Shown here: positions 61,035 to 64,000 of the stretch, piece after piece
How the letters are laid out: each line of letters opens with the position of its first letter
How positions within the stretch are numbered: the stretch's first letter is position 1
Source of the DNA: JAAXVQ01 sp964604705
GTDB taxonomy: Bacteria; Oederibacteriota; JAAXVQ01
Direction of reading: 5' to 3'
Assembly: GCA_964604705.1 (NCBI GenBank)
Contig: CAZSAP010000001.1
Span: forward strand, 124,001-188,000
DNA: 64,000 nucleotides
The notes under the pieces: generated by a model
What the model saw: the letters and a program-made list of their open reading frames with translations, nothing else
The model's database searches: none
What the model was told of the DNA's origin: nothing
Made by a program: the position numbers and the translations under genes

Positions 61035-62441
61035 ATGCCAATGTTTATAACTTTGGAATGGGCGTTGTTTTTCAGTTATCTGGGGCTTCTCGTAGGCTTT
61101 GTCTTGGCTTTTATTTTAATCCCTCGGATCATAAAGCAGCAACGGGCTCCCGGCAGTGCTTTGGCCTGGCTCCTCGTTGTGCTCTTTTTTCCTTATGTGG
61201 GTGTGTTCTTGTATGTGTTGGTCGGCGGACGCAAAATGCAGCGTTTGGCCCTTAAAAAAACGCACTTGCATTTTATCCACCCAGAAGGTCGGGTTTGCAG
61301 CAACCAAGCGCATCCCCTGGAACGTTTGCTGCTTGATTACAATCTTCCTGCCGCGCAATCCGGAAATCAGATTCACTTCCTGACTACAGGCACCACCCGC
61401 TACCAAGAACTCATTGAGGCCATAGATTCCGCCCAAGAACACATTCACATACTCATGTATATTTTCCAACCCGATGAAATCGGGCGCGAATTGGTAACAC
61501 GCTTGGCTCAGTGTGCGGCACGCGGAGTCAAAGTCCGGCTCTTGCTGGACAAATTGGGCTCCCGCCTAGCCACCCGTAGGTTTCTGTCACCACTGTTAAA
61601 AGCCGGAGGCGAGTTGGCGTTTTTCTTACCGGAGTGGTATCGCAGCAATCTGCGCAATCATCGTAAAATGGTTATCATTGACGATCGGTTGGTACTTTCA
61701 GGAGGCGCCAACCTTGGGGGTGAATATCTTAGCCGGCATCATCGCAAGAAAACCTGGGCGGATCTATCGTATGTGCTCCAAGGACCTACGGTCTCAACCT
61801 TTGCCGAGGTATTTCGCACCGACTGGGAATTTGCGAGTCATAAGCTTCTGATCCTCCGCAACCGGATAGCCAGTGAGCAGCCCACCTCCAAAAAGAGCAC
61901 TGCTCGAGGCCGGGTGCAGGCGGTCCCTTCAGGTCCGGATGTGGAAGGCGACACACTTTACGACTGCATGATGACCGCCATTTTCTCTTCCCAGAAAAGA
62001 CTCTGGCTCGTCACCCCCTACTTCGTCCCAGACGAAGCCTTGTTGCAGGCCTTGCGCCTGGCGGCCATGCGCTGCGTGGATGTGCGAATTCTGCTCCCCT
62101 GGAAATCCGATCATCGCTTGACGGACTTAGCCCGCTGGACCTATATTCGGGAACTCCAGGCCGCCGGTGCCAAAGTGTTGTTTTATCAATCCGGCATGCT
62201 GCATGCGAAAGCCTTGCTGCAAGACGGTCATACGGCCATTGTGGGTACGGCCAATTTTGATATGCGGAGTTTGTTTTTAAATTATGAAATCGCCTTGTGT
62301 CTGTACGATCCGAAACCGGTCAAGGATTTGGAAACATGGTTTTTAGAGCTGGCGGCGCAGTCGAAATCCCGCACCTCGAAACGCACTTACGCCAACGAAC
62401 TTTCCGAAGGGTTTATCCGTTTGCTTTCACCGCTGTTATGA
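61035..62441 (+). CDS. cls: Cardiolipin synthase (phospholipase D family)
   Basis: 468 residues. Two N-terminal TMs (about 7-27 and 37-57, the second with ALAWLLVVLFFPYVGVFLYVLVGGR, typical of ClsA). Two PLD domains with HKD motifs: NHRKMVIIDDRLVLSGGANLG (about 212-232) and MLHAKALLQDGHTAIVGTANFDMRS (about 390-414). It condenses two phosphatidylglycerols to cardiolipin and glycerol at the inner membrane. Follows the OMP gene by 26 nt. Confidence 0.93.
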   Translation: MPMFITLEWALFFSYLGLLVGFVLAFILIPRIIKQQRAPGSALAWLLVVLFFPYVGVFLYVLVGGRKMQRLALKKTHLHFIHPEGRVCSNQAHPLERLLLDYNLPAAQSGNQIHFLTTGTTRYQELIEAIDSAQEHIHILMYIFQPDEIGRELVTRLAQCAARGVKVRLLLDKLGSRLATRRFLSPLLKAGGELAFFLPEWYRSNLRNHRKMVIIDDRLVLSGGANLGGEYLSRHHRKKTWADLSYVLQGPTVSTFAEVFRTDWEFASHKLLILRNRIASEQPTSKKSTARGRVQAVPSGPDVEGDTLYDCMMTAIFSSQKRLWLVTPYFVPDEALLQALRLAAMRCVDVRILLPWKSDHRLTDLARWTYIRELQAAGAKVLFYQSGMLHAKALLQDGHTAIVGTANFDMRSLFLNYEIALCLYDPKPVKDLETWFLELAAQSKSRTSKRTYANELSEGFIRLLSPLL

Positions 62442-62669
62442 AGGTTCTTTTGTGTTTAAACTAAAAAGCGATAACGGTTCGACGCAATAAATCCGCAAAT
62501 ACCAGTACGGAAACCACAAGGGTAAAATAACCCGGAATTCTAAGAGTCCACGATCGGCATTGGGTTTCTCTGCCTGGTCAGCAGGGCACATGTGGTTGTA
62601 ATCACATGACAAGCAAACATGAGCCCAATATCGAGCATCATAAAACCCACTTTTCCAAACAACCAAGGG
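62442..62669. other. Convergent intergenic region, nothing firm
   Basis: 228 nt between cls and the next minus-strand gene. A small palindrome CATGTG-GTTGTAAT-CACATG lies near 62588-62607. A minus-strand frame (62436-62666) has no ribosome site and no family features, so I do not call it a gene. Confidence 0.4.
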
Positions 62670-63338
62670 CTATTTTTTATGTAAATGATTATTCGGTTGA
62701 ATCAAAAATAAAAACATCCCTGAAATTAAACCAAAGACGATCCCTGAACAAAGTCCAAACACCGATCCCAAACTAAAAATGATTTCAGTGGGCAAATTGC
62801 AAACGACCTTGGTGGCACCCCAATAGAGAAATCCAACCGCAACCGGCCAAGCCAAGGCATTGGCTAAAATAAAATACCCACTTTGCAAAGAACATTTTTT
62901 AAGTTCCCACCATTGAGCCAAGCCTATCACGCCGCCCAAGACCATGCCAATGAGACCGACCAACAATAATTTGGCCATCCCAAAATCACTTGGATGGTTC
63001 TGAAAATAATTGGCCATTTGCAACATTGGCAGCGAACTCAAAAAACAACCAGCCGCCGTACCCCAAGCTGTAGCTTTCATCCAGCGATTCAGAGGCAAGT
63101 TTGGAAACCGGCGGCTTAAAACCGTCCATTGAAAATAACCAGCAATGCTTCCTTCTATTACACCTGTAATCAACAGGATTAGAAGCATCACCAGACCATG
63201 CAGTCCGACAAACGATTGTCCAACCATAAACCAACCGAGTAAATACAAAGCCGCAGCCGCAGCCATGCCAGCCAACTCGCCGACCCCGCAATTAAGAATC
63301 CAAAAAGCATACTCTTTATTCGAAAATTTATTTTGCAT
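62670..63338 (-). CDS. Polytopic membrane protein, unknown function
   Basis: 222 residues with about six TMs (about 13-38, 42-68, 90-108, 120-142, 152-175 and 190-215) rich in Gly and Ala. Motifs include FQWTVLSRRFPNLPLNRWMKATAWGTAAGCFLSSLP and LAQWWELKK, which appear twice-related and suggest an internal duplication. No family recognised with confidence. ATG 63338 follows AAGGAG 5 nt upstream. It is 63 nt downstream of the P-type ATPase, so co-transcription is possible. Confidence 0.65.
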   Translation of the reverse strand: MQNKFSNKEYAFWILNCGVGELAGMAAAAALYLLGWFMVGQSFVGLHGLVMLLILLITGVIEGSIAGYFQWTVLSRRFPNLPLNRWMKATAWGTAAGCFLSSLPMLQMANYFQNHPSDFGMAKLLLVGLIGMVLGGVIGLAQWWELKKCSLQSGYFILANALAWPVAVGFLYWGATKVVCNLPTEIIFSLGSVFGLCSGIVFGLISGMFLFLIQPNNHLHKK

Positions 63339-63401
63339 AGGTGCTCCTTAAATAAGTTCAATGTGCTGCATTATCTCGGTTCCACATCCCGCAGGCAACT
63401 T

Positions 63402-64000
63402 TTATTTAAACAGTTTAAACCGCACATTAACCATTTTAACAATTTCAATGATTGTAAAAATCACCACGCCCACACCTGTGCACAGAACCCAATCCTCAAG
63501 GGTCAAAGGAGCACTATGAAATATCACATTCATAAACGGCGCATGGGTAAACAGCACTTGCAACAAGAGCATAGAAGCAACACCGACCCAAATCCACACG
63601 TTGGAAAAGAGTCCGATTCTAAAAACAGAATATTTCAAGGATCGGCAGTTAAAGAGATAGAAAAGCTCACCCAGCACAAAAACATTAACCGCCAGGGTCC
63701 GCGCCACGTCTAGACTCCTGCCGGACTTAATCGCCCATTCAAATAGCCCAAACGAACCGGCCAGGAGCAGCAATCCGACAATGATCAGTTGCAGCATAAG
63801 ATACCCTGTTATGATCGGTTGGTTTGCAGGCCGCGGAGGATTATTCATGTTCCCGGGTTCAATGGGTTCAAACGCCAGCATGAGACCCAGCAGTACGGCC
63901 GTGGTCATATTGATCCAAAGAATTTGAAGCGGCAAAATAGGCAGGGTTACACCCGCCAAGATCGCTGCCAGGATGACCAAGCCTTCGCCCAGATTGGTGG
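63402..64000 (-). CDS. Cation-transporting P-type ATPase, C-terminal part (partial)
   Basis: About 199 residues at the C-terminus; the gene runs past base 64000. The visible part is the Cation_ATPase_C domain: NLGEGLVILAAILAGVTLPILPLQILWINMTTAVLLGLMLAFEP (the Ca/Na-type TM5-TM6 region with LQILWINMTT), then DVARTLAVNVFVLGELFYLFNCRSLKYSVF and further TMs. This places it with SERCA/PMR1-type or Na/K-type bacterial ATPases. The ion is not certain, since the catalytic and ion-site residues lie mostly outside the window. Confidence 0.85.
   Translation of the reverse strand, partial: TNLGEGLVILAAILAGVTLPILPLQILWINMTTAVLLGLMLAFEPIEPGNMNNPPRPANQPIITGYLMLQLIIVGLLLLAGSFGLFEWAIKSGRSLDVARTLAVNVFVLGELFYLFNCRSLKYSVFRIGLFSNVWIWVGVASMLLLQVLFTHAPFMNVIFHSAPLTLEDWVLCTGVGVVIFTIIEIVKMVNVRFKLFK

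Noticed and set aside
62436..62666. Minus-strand frame of 76 codons between cls and the membrane protein
   Set aside because: No ribosome site, overlaps the cls stop, and composition unlike its neighbours.
1..64000. tRNA and rRNA genes
   Set aside because: No rRNA-like block and no cloverleaf with TTC-loop and acceptor features was seen in any intergenic gap; small or divergent tRNAs cannot be fully excluded by eye.

Overview
The window is about 64 kb of a gene-dense bacterial chromosome. Almost every gene lies on the minus strand; the plus-strand exceptions are an outer-membrane protein (9553-10158), rpmB, rpsT, and an outer-membrane protein plus cls pair (60139-62441). The gene set is that of an LPS-bearing diderm: lpxI, lpxA, a fused lpxC-fabZ, lpxD, skp, bamA, tamB, lolC/lolD, lptE, secDF and RND/TolC genes. 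A class I desulfoferrodoxin suggests an anaerobe or oxygen-sensitive organism. The McsA-McsB-ClpC arginine-phosphorylation module, best known from Firmicutes, sits inside the envelope block. The LpxC-FabZ fusion together with mcsAB-clpC in a diderm suggests an uncultured lineage such as Omnitrophota or a neighbouring PVC/FCB-type phylum. That placement is inference and weak; no rRNA or tRNA gene was recognised.

Layout. (1) 1-5602: a tight five-gene directon, read from high to low coordinates: PQQ-type beta-propeller lipoprotein, HAMP membrane sensor with a degenerate class III cyclase domain, J-domain/TPR protein, DnaK without its helical lid, and the start of a PilB/GspE-type MshEN protein. 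(2) 5698-9384: smc, with its own promoter and terminator. (3) 9553-10158: a small outer-membrane barrel on the plus strand, convergent with lpxI. (4) 10167-30266: the envelope block lysS-lolC-lolD-mcsA-mcsB-clpC-tamB-bamA-skp-lpxD-lpxC/fabZ-lpxA-lpxI. (5) 30369-36413: a lipoprotein, secD-secF, a HEAT-repeat exported protein, rsmD and a lone receiver protein. (6) 36710-51638: housekeeping genes (mutarotase-like, recG, rpmB, ridA, rel, DUF374 acyltransferase, ogt, murJ, rpsT, holA, lptE, leuS). (7) 51893-55041: small accessory genes and desulfoferrodoxin. (8) 55233-64000: RND pump with TolC, an outer-membrane protein with cardiolipin synthase, a membrane protein, and the C-terminal end of a P-type ATPase.

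Most of block 4 builds the outer membrane: lipid A synthesis (LpxA/C/D/I), OMP export and assembly (SecDF, Skp, BamA, TamB) and lipoprotein release (LolCD). The ClpC/McsAB quality-control genes lie in the middle of it. Many genes start with GTG or TTG right after a good Shine-Dalgarno; I moved starts accordingly (BamA, LeuS, LysS, LolC, SecD, TolC, LpxA and others).

The most unusual features are the five-gene chaperone/sensor cassette at the left end; three long, mutually unrelated inverted repeats (24, 27 and 35 bp arms) each placed 6-18 nt after a stop codon; and an McsB that lacks the conserved active-site cysteine and the RDxxRA motif. Two families of short GC-rich palindromes are scattered through 41-53 kb. 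Positions of short sites were read by eye and may be off by one or two bases.
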